Part shown: one piece after another, positions 37,878 through 47,430 of the stretch
How the letters are laid out: every line of letters begins with the position of its first letter
Position numbering within the stretch: the stretch's first letter is position 1
Assembly (NCBI GenBank): GCA_020253445.1
Contig: JADCBP010000005.1
Span: 496,001-560,000, forward strand
DNA: 64,000 bases
From: Methylobacterium sp.
GTDB taxonomy: Bacteria > Pseudomonadota > Alphaproteobacteria > Rhizobiales > Beijerinckiaceae
Direction of reading: 5' to 3'
Position numbers and translations under genes: made by a program
The notes under the pieces: generated by a model
What the model was told of the DNA's origin: nothing
The model's input: the letters and a program-made list of their open reading frames with translations, nothing else
Databases searched by the model: none

Positions 37878-39032
37878 TCAGGCATCCCGCGCGATTGCAA
37901 GCCGCTCCTTGAGCGCGCGCAATTCGTTGCGCGTCTCCTTCAATGCGGCCCAGAGCACGGGGATCAGCTGGTCCGGCCGGAGCCATTGGCGGCTCTCGTG
38001 ATCAGCGGAATCCTCGAGGCCCCAGACGCCAAAATCGAGCCCGGCGCCATCAAGCGCCGCCTTGATGTCCTGCGCGAGGAAACCGGCCTGAAGCCGTGAA
38101 TCGCCCTCCGCATCCTGCTTCCAGCGGAACAGCACGGGTTCGACCGCGTCGAGCAGGGCGAGGGCAGAGGCCTTGCGCAAGGGCGATTCCACGATTTTCT
38201 CTCGCGCATCCGAGGTCTGGATGGTGCCGGTCGCCGACCAGATTGCCTGGAACCGGGCACCCGCGCCCCCAAGCCGGGAGACATTGTCAGCCAGAGGCAT
38301 GAAATGCCCCGCACTGTCGAGCGCCACGCGCTCGGTTCCGCCGGTGCCGAAACGCAGGCTTCCCGTTCCATTGGTCATCAGCCGGAGGTTGCCGGTTGTC
38401 ACGCTCTGGATGGTCACCTGCGTCGGTGAAACGCTCATGGCATCATGCCAGGCCGTGCCATCGGCGCTCACCTTCACCTGGAAGGCATCGCTGCCCGTGA
38501 GGCCGAATTCCGCGCGGCCTGAATAGCCGGTCTGGAACACGAGGCTCGCGGTATTGGCCGGCGCCGTCTTGTTGACGACCATCCGGTGATTGCCACCCTC
38601 CTGGTCGAAACGGCTCACCGCCGAGTTCACGGCGAAGCGGGTTGTCGCATCCGCCATCGTCCCGATTCCGAGCCGCGTCATGTTCTGCAGTTCGGTCACC
38701 GCCGAACGCCATGTGCCGCCTTTGAAGATCTGGACCGCATCCACCGCATCGACCCAGGCAAGCCAGCCCTCGCGCGGCGTGAAGAACTGCCAGCCGCCAT
38801 CGAACCAGCCGGCAATCTGCCCTGCCTTCGAGGTCCATGCGCCGCCGGCCCCCGCGGGCACCGCATAGCAATCTCCCTCCGTCGGGGTAGGGGGCGGAGT
38901 GGTGGTCGCCGTCGATTTCAGCACGAGCTGGCATAGGGCATCGAGTGCTCGCAGCGCCTCGTTCAACGTCACGTGCTTCTGCGCCTGGCCGGCAGCGAGA
39001 TAGGGCAATTGAAGGCGGGGCGTGAGGCTCAT
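37878..39032 (-). CDS. GTA/phage-type tail spike adhesin: DUF2793 N-terminal domain and C-terminal peptidase S74 intramolecular chaperone
   Basis: MSLTPRLQLPYLAAGQAQKHVTLNEALRALDALCQLVLKSTATTTPPPTPTEGDCYAVPAGAGGAWTSKAGQIAGWFDGGWQFFTPREGWLAWV (DUF2793); IQTSDAREKIVESPLRKASALALLDAVEPVLFRWK...GFLAQDIKAAL...IPVLWAALKETRNELRALKERL (S74). Confidence 0.88.
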   Translation of the reverse strand: MSLTPRLQLPYLAAGQAQKHVTLNEALRALDALCQLVLKSTATTTPPPTPTEGDCYAVPAGAGGAWTSKAGQIAGWFDGGWQFFTPREGWLAWVDAVDAVQIFKGGTWRSAVTELQNMTRLGIGTMADATTRFAVNSAVSRFDQEGGNHRMVVNKTAPANTASLVFQTGYSGRAEFGLTGSDAFQVKVSADGTAWHDAMSVSPTQVTIQSVTTGNLRLMTNGTGSLRFGTGGTERVALDSAGHFMPLADNVSRLGGAGARFQAIWSATGTIQTSDAREKIVESPLRKASALALLDAVEPVLFRWKQDAEGDSRLQAGFLAQDIKAALDGAGLDFGVWGLEDSADHESRQWLRPDQLIPVLWAALKETRNELRALKERLAIARDA

Positions 39033-39226
39033 CAGGGGCTCCTCCGGGGAAAATGCGATGGAGCCAAGCTAGGCGCTCCCCGAAAGGGGGGGATAAGTGC
39101 CGAACCCACGCAGACCGGCGCGATTGACTTTACAGACTCCTTGCTGGCAGGCTCTGGTCATTCAAGGCTTGAACCGCTATCGCACCCGTCGAGCAGGAAC
39201 AGCCCCGGCGAAGGCGATCGATCGGA

Positions 39227-40294
39227 ATGACCAAAACAGCACTCATCACCGGCATCACGGGCCAGGACGGCGCCTATCTCGCTGAATTGCTGCTTGGCAA
39301 GGGCTACCGGGTGCATGGCGTGAAGCGTCGCTCCTCGTCCTTCAATACCGGGCGGATTGATCATCTCTATCAGGATCCGCATGAGCGCGACATTCGCCTG
39401 AAGCTGCATTACGGCGACATGACCGATGCGACGAACCTCATCCGCATCGTGCAGGAGACGCAGCCCGACGAGATCTACAATCTCGCGGCGCAATCCCATG
39501 TGCAGGTGAGCTTCGAAACCGCCGAATACACAGCCAATGCCGATGCCATCGGCACGCTTCGCCTGCTGGAAGCGATCCGCATCCTGAAGCTCGAGGGCAA
39601 GACACGCTTCTACCAGGCCTCGACCTCGGAACTCTATGGCAAGGCCCAGGAAGTGCCGCAGAGCGAGAAGACACCGTTCTATCCTCGCAGCCCTTACGCC
39701 GCCGCCAAACTCTATGCCTACTGGATTACCGTGAATTATCGCGAGGCCTATGGCATCCATGCCTCGAACGGAATTCTCTTCAACCATGAGAGCCCTTTGC
39801 GCGGCGAAACCTTCGTCACGCGGAAGATCACCCGCGCCGTGGCTTCCATCCATCACGGCCTGCAGGATGTGCTCTATCTCGGCAATCTCGACGCCATGCG
39901 CGACTGGGGCCATGCGCGCGATTATGTCGAGGGCATGTGGCGCATTCTCCAGCAGCCGCAGGGCGATGATTACGTGCTTGCGACCGGTGAAGCCCACACC
40001 GTGCGCGAATTCGTGGAGCGCGCCTTCGCGGAAACCGGCGTCGCCATCACGTGGGAAGGCTCGGGCGTGACGGAGATCGGTCGCGATGCGAAAACCGGCG
40101 CGGTGCGCGTTGAGATCGACCCGCGCTATTTCCGCCCGACGGAGGTGGATCTCCTGCTGGGCGATCCCTCGAAGGCCCATCATGTGCTGGGATGGAAGCA
40201 CAAGACCACCTTCCCCGACCTGGTGAAGGACATGATGCGTTCCGATCTCGATGTGGTTCTCCGCGAGCACAACCGGCAGGATCGCGATGCCTGA
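39227..40294 (+). CDS. gmd: GDP-mannose 4,6-dehydratase
   Basis: [53 protein letters not shown]...[48 protein letters not shown]. Confidence 0.98.
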   Translation: MTKTALITGITGQDGAYLAELLLGKGYRVHGVKRRSSSFNTGRIDHLYQDPHERDIRLKLHYGDMTDATNLIRIVQETQPDEIYNLAAQSHVQVSFETAEYTANADAIGTLRLLEAIRILKLEGKTRFYQASTSELYGKAQEVPQSEKTPFYPRSPYAAAKLYAYWITVNYREAYGIHASNGILFNHESPLRGETFVTRKITRAVASIHHGLQDVLYLGNLDAMRDWGHARDYVEGMWRILQQPQGDDYVLATGEAHTVREFVERAFAETGVAITWEGSGVTEIGRDAKTGAVRVEIDPRYFRPTEVDLLLGDPSKAHHVLGWKHKTTFPDLVKDMMRSDLDVVLREHNRQDRDA

Positions 40295-41255
40295 GGCGCT
40301 GTTCCCGCTGGCTGGAAAAAGCGTCTTTGTCGCGGGCCATCGCGGCATGGTGGGGCAGGCGCTGGTGCGCGCGCTGAAGGCACGCGGCATCGAGCCGATT
40401 GTCGCGAACCGCGCCGAACTCGATCTTGAAAATCAGGCTGAGACCGAACGCTGGTTCGCAAGAAACCGCCCGCAGGTTGTTCTGCTCGCGGCGGCCCATG
40501 TCGGGGGCATTCTGGCGAATAACAGCTTTCCGCGCGATTTCCTTTACAGGAACGTGATGATCGCCGCGAATGTCATTGAGGCCGCGCATCGCCATGGCGT
40601 GGAGAAACTCGTCAATCTCGGCTCTTCCTGCATCTACCCGAAATTCGCGGAACAGCCCATCCGCGAGGAAAGCCTGCTCACCGGCAGCCTCGAACCCACC
40701 AACGAGTGGTATGCGATTGCAAAGATCACCGCGATCAAGCTGGCGCAGAGCTATCGCCGGCAATTCGGCGCGGACATGATCTCGCTGATGCCCTCGAACC
40801 TCTATGGTCCCGGCGACAATTACCACCCCGAGAACAGCCATGTGCTGCCCGCGCTCATCCGCCGTTTCCACGAGGCGAAGGAGGCGGGCGCGAAATCCGT
40901 CACGCTCTGGGGCAGCGGCACGCCGCGCCGGGAATTCCTGTTCGTGGATGATCTCGCGGAGGGCACCCTCTTCGCGACCGAACATTATTCCGGCGAGGGG
41001 CATCTCAATGTCGGCACCGGCACGGATGTGACCATCACGGAACTGGCGGGCCTCATCGCGACGGTCGTGGGCTTCGAAGGCGCGGTCGACCATGACCAAT
41101 CGAAACCGGACGGCACCCCGCGCAAGCTGATGGATGTCTCGAAGCTCGCCGAACTCGGCTGGCACGCGAAAACCTCTCTCCAGAAGGGTATTCGGCTGGC
41201 CTATGCCGATTTCCTCGCGGGCGGCGGGCGCAACCGACAAGGGGCAGGACCCTAA
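40287..41255 (+). CDS. fcl: GDP-L-fucose synthase
   Basis: [30 protein letters not shown]...[69 protein letters not shown]. Confidence 0.97.
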   Translation: MPEALFPLAGKSVFVAGHRGMVGQALVRALKARGIEPIVANRAELDLENQAETERWFARNRPQVVLLAAAHVGGILANNSFPRDFLYRNVMIAANVIEAAHRHGVEKLVNLGSSCIYPKFAEQPIREESLLTGSLEPTNEWYAIAKITAIKLAQSYRRQFGADMISLMPSNLYGPGDNYHPENSHVLPALIRRFHEAKEAGAKSVTLWGSGTPRREFLFVDDLAEGTLFATEHYSGEGHLNVGTGTDVTITELAGLIATVVGFEGAVDHDQSKPDGTPRKLMDVSKLAELGWHAKTSLQKGIRLAYADFLAGGGRNRQGAGP

Positions 41256-41265
41256 CCCGCGGACC

Positions 41266-42054
41266 CTAGCCCGCGATGAGCTTCTCGCGCTTCAGGATCA
41301 GCGAGGCCGTGACGACGAGCGCCGCGACACCGGCGATGAGCAAGGTCGAGATCGCGTTGATCTCCGGGCTCACGCCAAGGCGCACGGCGGAATAGATGCG
41401 CATGGGCAGCGTCGTGGCACCCGGCCCGGTCGCGAAGCTCGCGATCACGAGATCATCGAGCGAGAGCGTGAAGGCCAGGAGCCACCCGGCGATGATTGCC
41501 GGCAGCGCGAGCGGCAGGGTGATGGTCATGGTCACGCGCCACGGGCTCGCGCCGAGATCCTGCGCGGCTTCCTCGAGGCTGCGATCGAGCGTCGCAAGCC
41601 GCGCCTGCACGATCATGGTCACGAAGCAGAGCGTCAGCGTCGCATGCGCCAGCGTCACCGTCGCGAAGCCGCGCTCCACATTCAGCGCCACGAAGAGCAG
41701 CAGCAGCGAGAGGCCGGTGATCACCTCGGGCATGACCATCGGCGCGGCGATCAGCCCGCCGAAGAGCAGTTTCGCGCGGCCCGGTCGCGCCCGCTCCAGC
41801 GCCAGAGCGGCCAGGGTGCCAAGCACGGTCGCGATGGTCGCCGAAGCAATGGCCATGGCCAGAGAAAGCAAGGCTGCGTCCTTCAGCGCCTGATTTTGCC
41901 ACAGGCTCGCATACCATTGCGTGGAAAAACCGCCCCAGACCGTCACCAGTCGCGAGGCGTTGAAGGAATAGAGAATGAGAATGCCGATCGGCACATAGAG
42001 GAACAGCAGCCCGGCAATCAGCGCGAGCGCATGGACGAGACGGAAGCCTTTCAT
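41266..42054 (-). CDS. Spermidine/putrescine-type ABC transporter permease (PotI/PotC-like)
   Basis: MKGFRLVHALALIAGLLFLYVPIGILILYSFNASRLVTVWGGFSTQWYASLWQ...EEAAQDLGASPWRVTMTITLPLALPAIIAGWLLAFTLSLDDLVIASF. Confidence 0.93.
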   Translation of the reverse strand: MKGFRLVHALALIAGLLFLYVPIGILILYSFNASRLVTVWGGFSTQWYASLWQNQALKDAALLSLAMAIASATIATVLGTLAALALERARPGRAKLLFGGLIAAPMVMPEVITGLSLLLLFVALNVERGFATVTLAHATLTLCFVTMIVQARLATLDRSLEEAAQDLGASPWRVTMTITLPLALPAIIAGWLLAFTLSLDDLVIASFATGPGATTLPMRIYSAVRLGVSPEINAISTLLIAGVAALVVTASLILKREKLIAG

Positions 42055-42941
42055 CGGCTCGTCTCCTTCCGTTGGGTGATACTGCGGAGCATCATCATCG
42101 GCAGGATGATGAAGGCAAGAAGGCTCACGGCCACGGCGGAAGCCAGAGGCCAATCGCGGTTCGAGAAGAACTCGGTCCAGAGCACGCGGCCGATCATCAG
42201 GGTCTCCGAGCCACCAAGCAGGTCGGGGATCACGAATTCGCCGATTCCGGGAACGAAGACGAGGAAGCAACCGGCAAGAATGCCGGGCTTTGCCAGCGGC
42301 ACGGTGATGGTGAAAAAGCGCGTGAGCGGCTTCGCCCCGAGATCCGCCGCGGCCTCGATCAGGCTGCGATCCATCTTTTCGAGAACCGCGTAGATCGGCA
42401 GCACCATGAAGGGCAGGTAGGAATAGACCATGCCGATCAGCACGGCGGTTTCGGTATTGAGCAGACGCAGCGGCTCGCCGGTGAGGCCAATGCCCATCAG
42501 CACGCGGTCCAGCACGCCTTCGGGCCGGAGGATCGCCATCCACGCATAGACGCGGATGAGAAACGAGGTCCAGAACGGCAGGATGATCAGCAGAACCAGC
42601 AGGTTCTGCCAGCGTTTCGGGGCGCGTGTGATGGCATAGGCGAGGGGGAAGCCGATCAGAAGCGCGATGAGCGTTGCCATCCCTGCGATGCGGAGCGCGG
42701 TGAGAAACGCATCAAGATAAAGGCTGTCCTCCCAGAGCGTGCCGAACGCCTCGAAATCGAGCTGCGCCAGGAACTCGCCGATCTGCCCGAAGCCCGGCCA
42801 ATGCGGTGCATAGGGCGGCACCGCGCGCGCAGCATCCGACAGCGATATCCGCAGCACCATCAGGAAGGGCAGCACGAAGAACGCCCCGAGCCAAAGGATC
42901 GGCGCGAGCGCGGCAAGCCATGCGCGCTGGTCGCCCTTCAC
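42051..42941 (-). CDS. Spermidine/putrescine-type ABC transporter permease (PotH/PotB-like), GTG start
   Basis: (M)KGDQRAWLAALAPILWLGAFFVLPFLMVLRISLSDA...EAAADLGAKPLTRFFTITVPLAKPGILAGCFLVFVPGIGEFVIPDLLGG; GTGA overlap with the ATPase stop. Confidence 0.92.
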   Translation of the reverse strand: MKGDQRAWLAALAPILWLGAFFVLPFLMVLRISLSDAARAVPPYAPHWPGFGQIGEFLAQLDFEAFGTLWEDSLYLDAFLTALRIAGMATLIALLIGFPLAYAITRAPKRWQNLLVLLIILPFWTSFLIRVYAWMAILRPEGVLDRVLMGIGLTGEPLRLLNTETAVLIGMVYSYLPFMVLPIYAVLEKMDRSLIEAAADLGAKPLTRFFTITVPLAKPGILAGCFLVFVPGIGEFVIPDLLGGSETLMIGRVLWTEFFSNRDWPLASAVAVSLLAFIILPMMMLRSITQRKETSR

Positions 42942-44095
42942 GTCGCGCCATCCAGCAGGATCGGCGCCTCGATATCCCACGAGAGCCAGACGGGATCATC
43001 CCAGCCGATCGGGCGCTCCGAGCGGCGTGTGCGATTGGTGACGCCCACGCGGACAATCGCGCCATCGGCAAGTTTCACCTGCACCATGGTCATGTCGCCG
43101 AGATAGCCGATATCCCAGACGATGCCCTCGACGCGGTTCACGCCTTCATGCGGCGGGGTGAAGCCGAGGGTGATCTTCTCGGGGCGCAGGCCGACATCCA
43201 CGCGGGTGCCGGGCGCGGGTTTCTCGCCCTCGTCATCGAGTTCGATGGTGCCGATGGTGGGGTGCAGCAGCGTCACCACCTCGCCCTCGACCTTCGTGAC
43301 GGTCGCCTCGAAGATGGTGATGTCGCCCACGAATTCGGCCACCGCGCGCGTCTGTGGCGCTTCATAGATCTCCGCCGGTGTGCCGACCTGCGCGAGGCGA
43401 CCCTTTCCCATCACGCCGATGCGATGGGCCATGGTCATGGCCTCGTCCTGGTCATGCGTGACCATCAGGAAGGCGAGGCCGAGCTTCTCCTGCAGGGCCA
43501 CGAGTTCGAATTGCGTCTCCTCGCGCAGCTTGCGGTCCAGTGCGCCGAGAGGTTCGTCGAGCAGCAGCACGCGCGGCCGCTTGGCGATGGCGCGCGCGAG
43601 CGCCACGCGCTGCTTCTGCCCGCCGGAGAGTTGATCCGGTCGGCGCCTGCCGAAATCCGCGAGGCGCACCAGGCTCAGCACTTCCTCCACCCGCGCCGCG
43701 ATCTCTGCCCTGGGCAGCCCCTCCTGCTTCAGGCCATAGGCGATGTTCTCCGCCACATTCATGTGCGGAAACAGCGCGTAGGATTGGAACATGAGGTTCG
43801 TGGGCCGCTGATGGGCGGGCACGCCGAGCACGCTTCGGCCATCCAGCAGGATATCGCCCGAGGTCGGCTCCTCGAAGCCCGCGAGCATGCGCATCAACGT
43901 TGTCTTCCCGCAGCCGGAGGGACCCAGAAGGGCGAAGAACTCGCGCGGGTAGAGATCGAGATCCACCCCCGCCACGGCTTCCACCGCGCCGAAGGATTTC
44001 CGCACATTGCAAAACGAGACGAGCGGTTTCGCGCCCGGATCAAGCCACGGCGCGAAACTCGATCGCACCGGGCCTGCGGCGCGCTCAATGCTCAT
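42938..44095 (-). CDS. Spermidine/putrescine-type ABC transporter ATP-binding protein (PotG/PotA-like)
   Basis: LLGPSGCGKTTLMRMLAGFEEPTSGDILLDGRSV...LSGGQKQRVALARAIAKRPRVLLLDEPLGALD. Confidence 0.94.
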   Translation of the reverse strand: MSIERAAGPVRSSFAPWLDPGAKPLVSFCNVRKSFGAVEAVAGVDLDLYPREFFALLGPSGCGKTTLMRMLAGFEEPTSGDILLDGRSVLGVPAHQRPTNLMFQSYALFPHMNVAENIAYGLKQEGLPRAEIAARVEEVLSLVRLADFGRRRPDQLSGGQKQRVALARAIAKRPRVLLLDEPLGALDRKLREETQFELVALQEKLGLAFLMVTHDQDEAMTMAHRIGVMGKGRLAQVGTPAEIYEAPQTRAVAEFVGDITIFEATVTKVEGEVVTLLHPTIGTIELDDEGEKPAPGTRVDVGLRPEKITLGFTPPHEGVNRVEGIVWDIGYLGDMTMVQVKLADGAIVRVGVTNRTRRSERPIGWDDPVWLSWDIEAPILLDGAT

Positions 44096-44126
44096 GATGC
44101 GGGAAACCGACCGGTGAGGAAGCGCA

Positions 44127-45227
44127 TCATCGGCCCGTCTTCACGCGCGTCCAGAGGCGGTTCACCACCCGCTGGGTTTTCTCGTCAAACGGCGTGATGG
44201 TGTAGAGCCGCGCCAGCGTCTCCGCACTCGGGTAGATGCCGGGGTCCTTGAGGATCTCCGGCGGGATATGCTTCTGCGCCGAGAGGTTCGGCGAGGCATA
44301 TTGGATGAAGACCGAGTTGCTGGCCGAGACTTCCGGGCGGTTCAGGTAGTCGATCAGCTTGTAGGCTGCTTCCTTGTTCGCGGCATCCGCCGGGATCACG
44401 AAGCTGTCGAACCACATCAGCGCGCCCTCTCTCGGAATGGAATAGCCGATCTCGACGCCATTCCTGGCTTCCGCCGCGCGCTTCTTTGCCTGAAGCACGT
44501 CACCCGAATAGCCCACCGCGAGGCAGATATCGCCATTGGCGAGCGCGGTGATGTATTCGGAGGAATGGAATTTCTGGATATGCGGCTTGATCTTCGCCAG
44601 AAGGTCCGCGGCCTTGCGCAGGTCACCTTCGGCCTTTGAATCCGGGTCGAGGCCGAGATAACGGAGCGCCGCCGGGAACATTTCCTCCGTCGCATCGAGC
44701 ACGTGCACGCCGCAGGAAGCGAGTTTCGAGACCTTGGCGGGATCGAACAGGATCGACCAGCTATCGACCTGCGCTTGCGGGCCGAGCTTCTCGCGCACCT
44801 TCTTCAGATTGTAACCGAGGCCCGTGGTGCCCCACATGTAATTGACCGCGAACCTGTTGCCGGGATCATATCTGGCGAGGCGGCCCACGATATCCGGCCA
44901 GAGATGCGAGAGGTTCGGGAGCCTCGATTTGTCGAGTTCGGTGTAGAGCTTCAGCGGGATGTGCCGCGGCAGGAACGAGGCGGTGACCACCACGAGGTCA
45001 TAACCGCTCTTGCCGGTGACAAGCTTCGTCTCCACCGTCTCCATCTGGTCGAAGGTATCGTAGATCACCTTGATGCCGGTTTCGCGCGTGAAGGCGTCGA
45101 GAACGGCGGGGTTGATGTAATCCGACCAGTTATAGACGCGCACCTCGCCCTGCGCCTTCGCGGCCAGGGCTGACAGCATGAAGGCCAGACCGGCCACCAG
45201 CCCGCGTCCAATCGAGAACCCGTTCAT
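44127..45227 (-). CDS. Spermidine/putrescine-type ABC transporter substrate-binding protein (PotF/PotD-like)
   Basis: Signal peptide; EVRVYNWSDYINPAVLDAFTRETGIKVIYDTFDQMETVETKLVTGKSGYDLVVVTASFLPRHI. Confidence 0.94.
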   Translation of the reverse strand: MNGFSIGRGLVAGLAFMLSALAAKAQGEVRVYNWSDYINPAVLDAFTRETGIKVIYDTFDQMETVETKLVTGKSGYDLVVVTASFLPRHIPLKLYTELDKSRLPNLSHLWPDIVGRLARYDPGNRFAVNYMWGTTGLGYNLKKVREKLGPQAQVDSWSILFDPAKVSKLASCGVHVLDATEEMFPAALRYLGLDPDSKAEGDLRKAADLLAKIKPHIQKFHSSEYITALANGDICLAVGYSGDVLQAKKRAAEARNGVEIGYSIPREGALMWFDSFVIPADAANKEAAYKLIDYLNRPEVSASNSVFIQYASPNLSAQKHIPPEILKDPGIYPSAETLARLYTITPFDEKTQRVVNRLWTRVKTGR

Positions 45228-45402
45228 CGCGCCGCACCTCCGAGGGAAAGACGTGGCGAGAGCGCCACCGTCCGGGAAGAATAGCGCCTCGCGCCCGGCT
45301 GAAAAGGGCGTTCGGGTTATGCCAGAGGGAAAAATGCCGGGATCGCGATGCGAGACGCGCCGGAATTGACGGATCGGTTGCGCGCCACTATCTCTTTTCG
45401 GA

Positions 45403-45524
45403 GCCTAGGGGAGCCCTGGCCAGCCGCATCACGCGGCCTTCGGGGCTGAGAAGACCGCGAGATCCGGAAAACCGGAGGCGCGGCGACCCTTCGAACCTGA
45501 TCCGGATCATGCCGGCGAAGGGAT
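45403..45524 (+). ncRNA. TPP riboswitch (THI element) upstream of an orphan ABC binding protein
   Basis: CTAGGGGAGCCC...CGGGGCTGAGAAGACC...CGACCCTTCGAACCTGATCCGGATCATGCCGGCGAAGGGA; CUGAGA and GAACCUGAUCCGGAUCAUGCCGGCGAAGGG cores intact. Confidence 0.9.
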
Positions 45525-45570
45525 GGCGCGCATGGCCCGTCAGGTCGTCGCACTCTCAAGCCCTCAATCC

Positions 45571-45595
45571 GGATCTCTGACCCGAACGGAGATCC
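45571..45595 (+). promoter_or_regulatory. Shine-Dalgarno-sequestering hairpin GGATCTC...GAGATCC
   Basis: 7-bp stem 45571-45577 / 45589-45595 whose 3' arm contains the SD (GGAG 45588-45591) of the ORF starting at 45599. Confidence 0.65.
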
Positions 45596-45598
45596 GCC

Positions 45599-46624
45599 AT
45601 GATGTTTCTGAACAATCTCACGCGCCGTGCTTTCCCGCCGCTGATCGCGGTCCTGCTGGCCCTGCCGGCCTTCGCGCAAGCGCCGAAGACGCAGTTGCAG
45701 GTCTATACGACCCTGCTTCCGGAGAGCCTCGCCGAGTTCAAGAGCGCATTCGAGGCCGAGAACCCGAATATCGAGATCGTCTGGCGCCGCGAATCCACGG
45801 GCACGCTGACCGCGCGCATCATCGCGGAAGCCGAGCAGGCGCGCGGCGATGTCATCTGGGGTCTCGCCGTCACCTCGATGCTCGATTTCAAGCGGCGCGG
45901 CATTCTTGAGCCCTATGCGCCGAAGAACCTCGCGGCCTTGCGGCCGAATTTCCGCGACAGCGAGGCCGTGCCGCACTGGATCGGCATGGAAGCCTGGGTG
46001 GCGGCGATCTGCTTCAACACCATCGAGGCCGAGAAGCAGAACCTTCCGCGTCCGCAGAGCTGGTTCGACCTGCTGAACCCTGTTTACAAGGGCAAGATCG
46101 TCTTCTCCGATCCTGCGGCCTCGGGCACGGGCTATTTCCATGTCTCGGCCTTCCTGCAGCTCTTCGGCGAGGCGAAGGGGTGGGAATTCATGGAGGGGCT
46201 GCACAGGAACATCGCGGTCTACGAGCCCTCGGGCACGCGGCCCTGCCGCCATGCCGCGACGGGCGAATACCCGATCGGCATCTCCTATGAGCTCGCGGGC
46301 ATGATGGAGAAGGACAAGGGCGCCCCCATCGACATCCTGGTGATGAAGGAGGGCGGCGGCTGGGACATGGATACCGCCGCGATCCTCAAGGGCACGAAGA
46401 ACCTCGAAGCCGCCAAGGCGCTGATGGATTTTGCCGCGAGCCGGAAGGCCAACGAACTCTACGCCAGGTGGGTGCCGCTCACCGCCATCGAGGGCGTCGC
46501 CCCGCCGCCCAGGAACTATCCGGCGGGGGTCGCGGCTTCGATGATCCGAAACGATTTCGCCTGGGCGATGGAGAACCGCGATCGCATTCTTGGCGAGTGG
46601 CAGAAGCGCTTCGCAAAGCGCTGA
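45599..46624 (+). CDS. ABC transporter substrate-binding protein, PhnS2/SBP_bac_6-like, TPP-riboswitch controlled
   Basis: KTQLQVYTTLLPESLAEFKSAFEAENPNIEIVWRRESTGTLTARIIAEAEQARGDVIWGLAVTSM...YKGKIVFSDPAASGTGYFHVSAFLQLFGEAKGWEFMEGLHRNIAVYEPSGTRPCRHAATGEYPIGISYE. Confidence 0.88.
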   Translation: MMFLNNLTRRAFPPLIAVLLALPAFAQAPKTQLQVYTTLLPESLAEFKSAFEAENPNIEIVWRRESTGTLTARIIAEAEQARGDVIWGLAVTSMLDFKRRGILEPYAPKNLAALRPNFRDSEAVPHWIGMEAWVAAICFNTIEAEKQNLPRPQSWFDLLNPVYKGKIVFSDPAASGTGYFHVSAFLQLFGEAKGWEFMEGLHRNIAVYEPSGTRPCRHAATGEYPIGISYELAGMMEKDKGAPIDILVMKEGGGWDMDTAAILKGTKNLEAAKALMDFAASRKANELYARWVPLTAIEGVAPPPRNYPAGVAASMIRNDFAWAMENRDRILGEWQKRFAKR

Positions 46625-46627
46625 GGC

Positions 46628-47395
46628 TCATTCCTTCTCGGGCAGATCACGCAGGAAACCGAGCCCCAGGAAATAGATGCCGCCGGCTAGCAACACCGCT
46701 TTGGTGGCGAGGCCGGGGGCAAGCCGATCCACGATGATCGACCACACCGCCGCCACGCTCCATGTCGCGAGCGCGGCCATGGTCATGGGGCGCCAGCGCT
46801 TCACGCGCACGGGGTGCACGAACACCACGGGCAGGAACATCATCGCCGTGAGAATGATCACGATGACCAGCGCCAGCCAGGCCGGCGGCAGAAACACCAC
46901 GATATAGAAAACCACCACGTTCCACACGGCCGGAAAGCCGAGAAACCACCAATCATGCGTCTTCATCTTGGTGTCGGCGAAATAGAGCGCCGAGCCGATG
47001 GTGATGATCAGGCCCATCGCGAGGCCATAGGGCTGCGGCATGATTTCCGGGCGCAGCAGGATCGCCGCCGGCACGAAGACGTAAGTGATGAAATCCACCA
47101 CGAGATCGAGCACCGCGCCATCATAGCGCGAGGCGGTCTCGATCACGTTCAGTCGCCGCGCCATCGGGCCATCTGCGGCATCGACGATCAGCGCCACGGC
47201 CAGCCAGCCGAAACATGCCACGATATGCCCGGAAATCGCGGCCTCCAGCGCGAGAAAACCAAGCGCCGCTCCGAGTGCCGTGAAAACGTGCACGCCATAG
47301 GCCATGACATGGACCGGACCTTTCTTCCCGGCCTTGTCCCGCTCTCTTGTCGCCACGCCCCCAACTCCGTCACTGAAAATCTCGTATAATCGCAT
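46628..47395 (-). CDS. pcs: Phosphatidylcholine synthase
   Basis: MAYGVHVFTALGAALGFLALEAAISGHIVACFGWLAVALIVDAADGPMARRLNVIETASRYDGAVLDLVVDFITYVFVPA; CDP-alcohol-phosphatidyltransferase-like motif. Confidence 0.93.
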   Translation of the reverse strand: MRLYEIFSDGVGGVATRERDKAGKKGPVHVMAYGVHVFTALGAALGFLALEAAISGHIVACFGWLAVALIVDAADGPMARRLNVIETASRYDGAVLDLVVDFITYVFVPAAILLRPEIMPQPYGLAMGLIITIGSALYFADTKMKTHDWWFLGFPAVWNVVVFYIVVFLPPAWLALVIVIILTAMMFLPVVFVHPVRVKRWRPMTMAALATWSVAAVWSIIVDRLAPGLATKAVLLAGGIYFLGLGFLRDLPEKE

Positions 47396-47430
47396 AACAC
47401 CCTTGTCACCACCCGCCAATCCTGGGGGCT

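Noticed and set aside
37878-39032. Prophage
   Set aside because: Only a lone spike gene here and a lone base gene at 3.6 kb; no integrase, terminase, capsid or tail genes in the window, so a dispersed GTA-type accessory set fits better.
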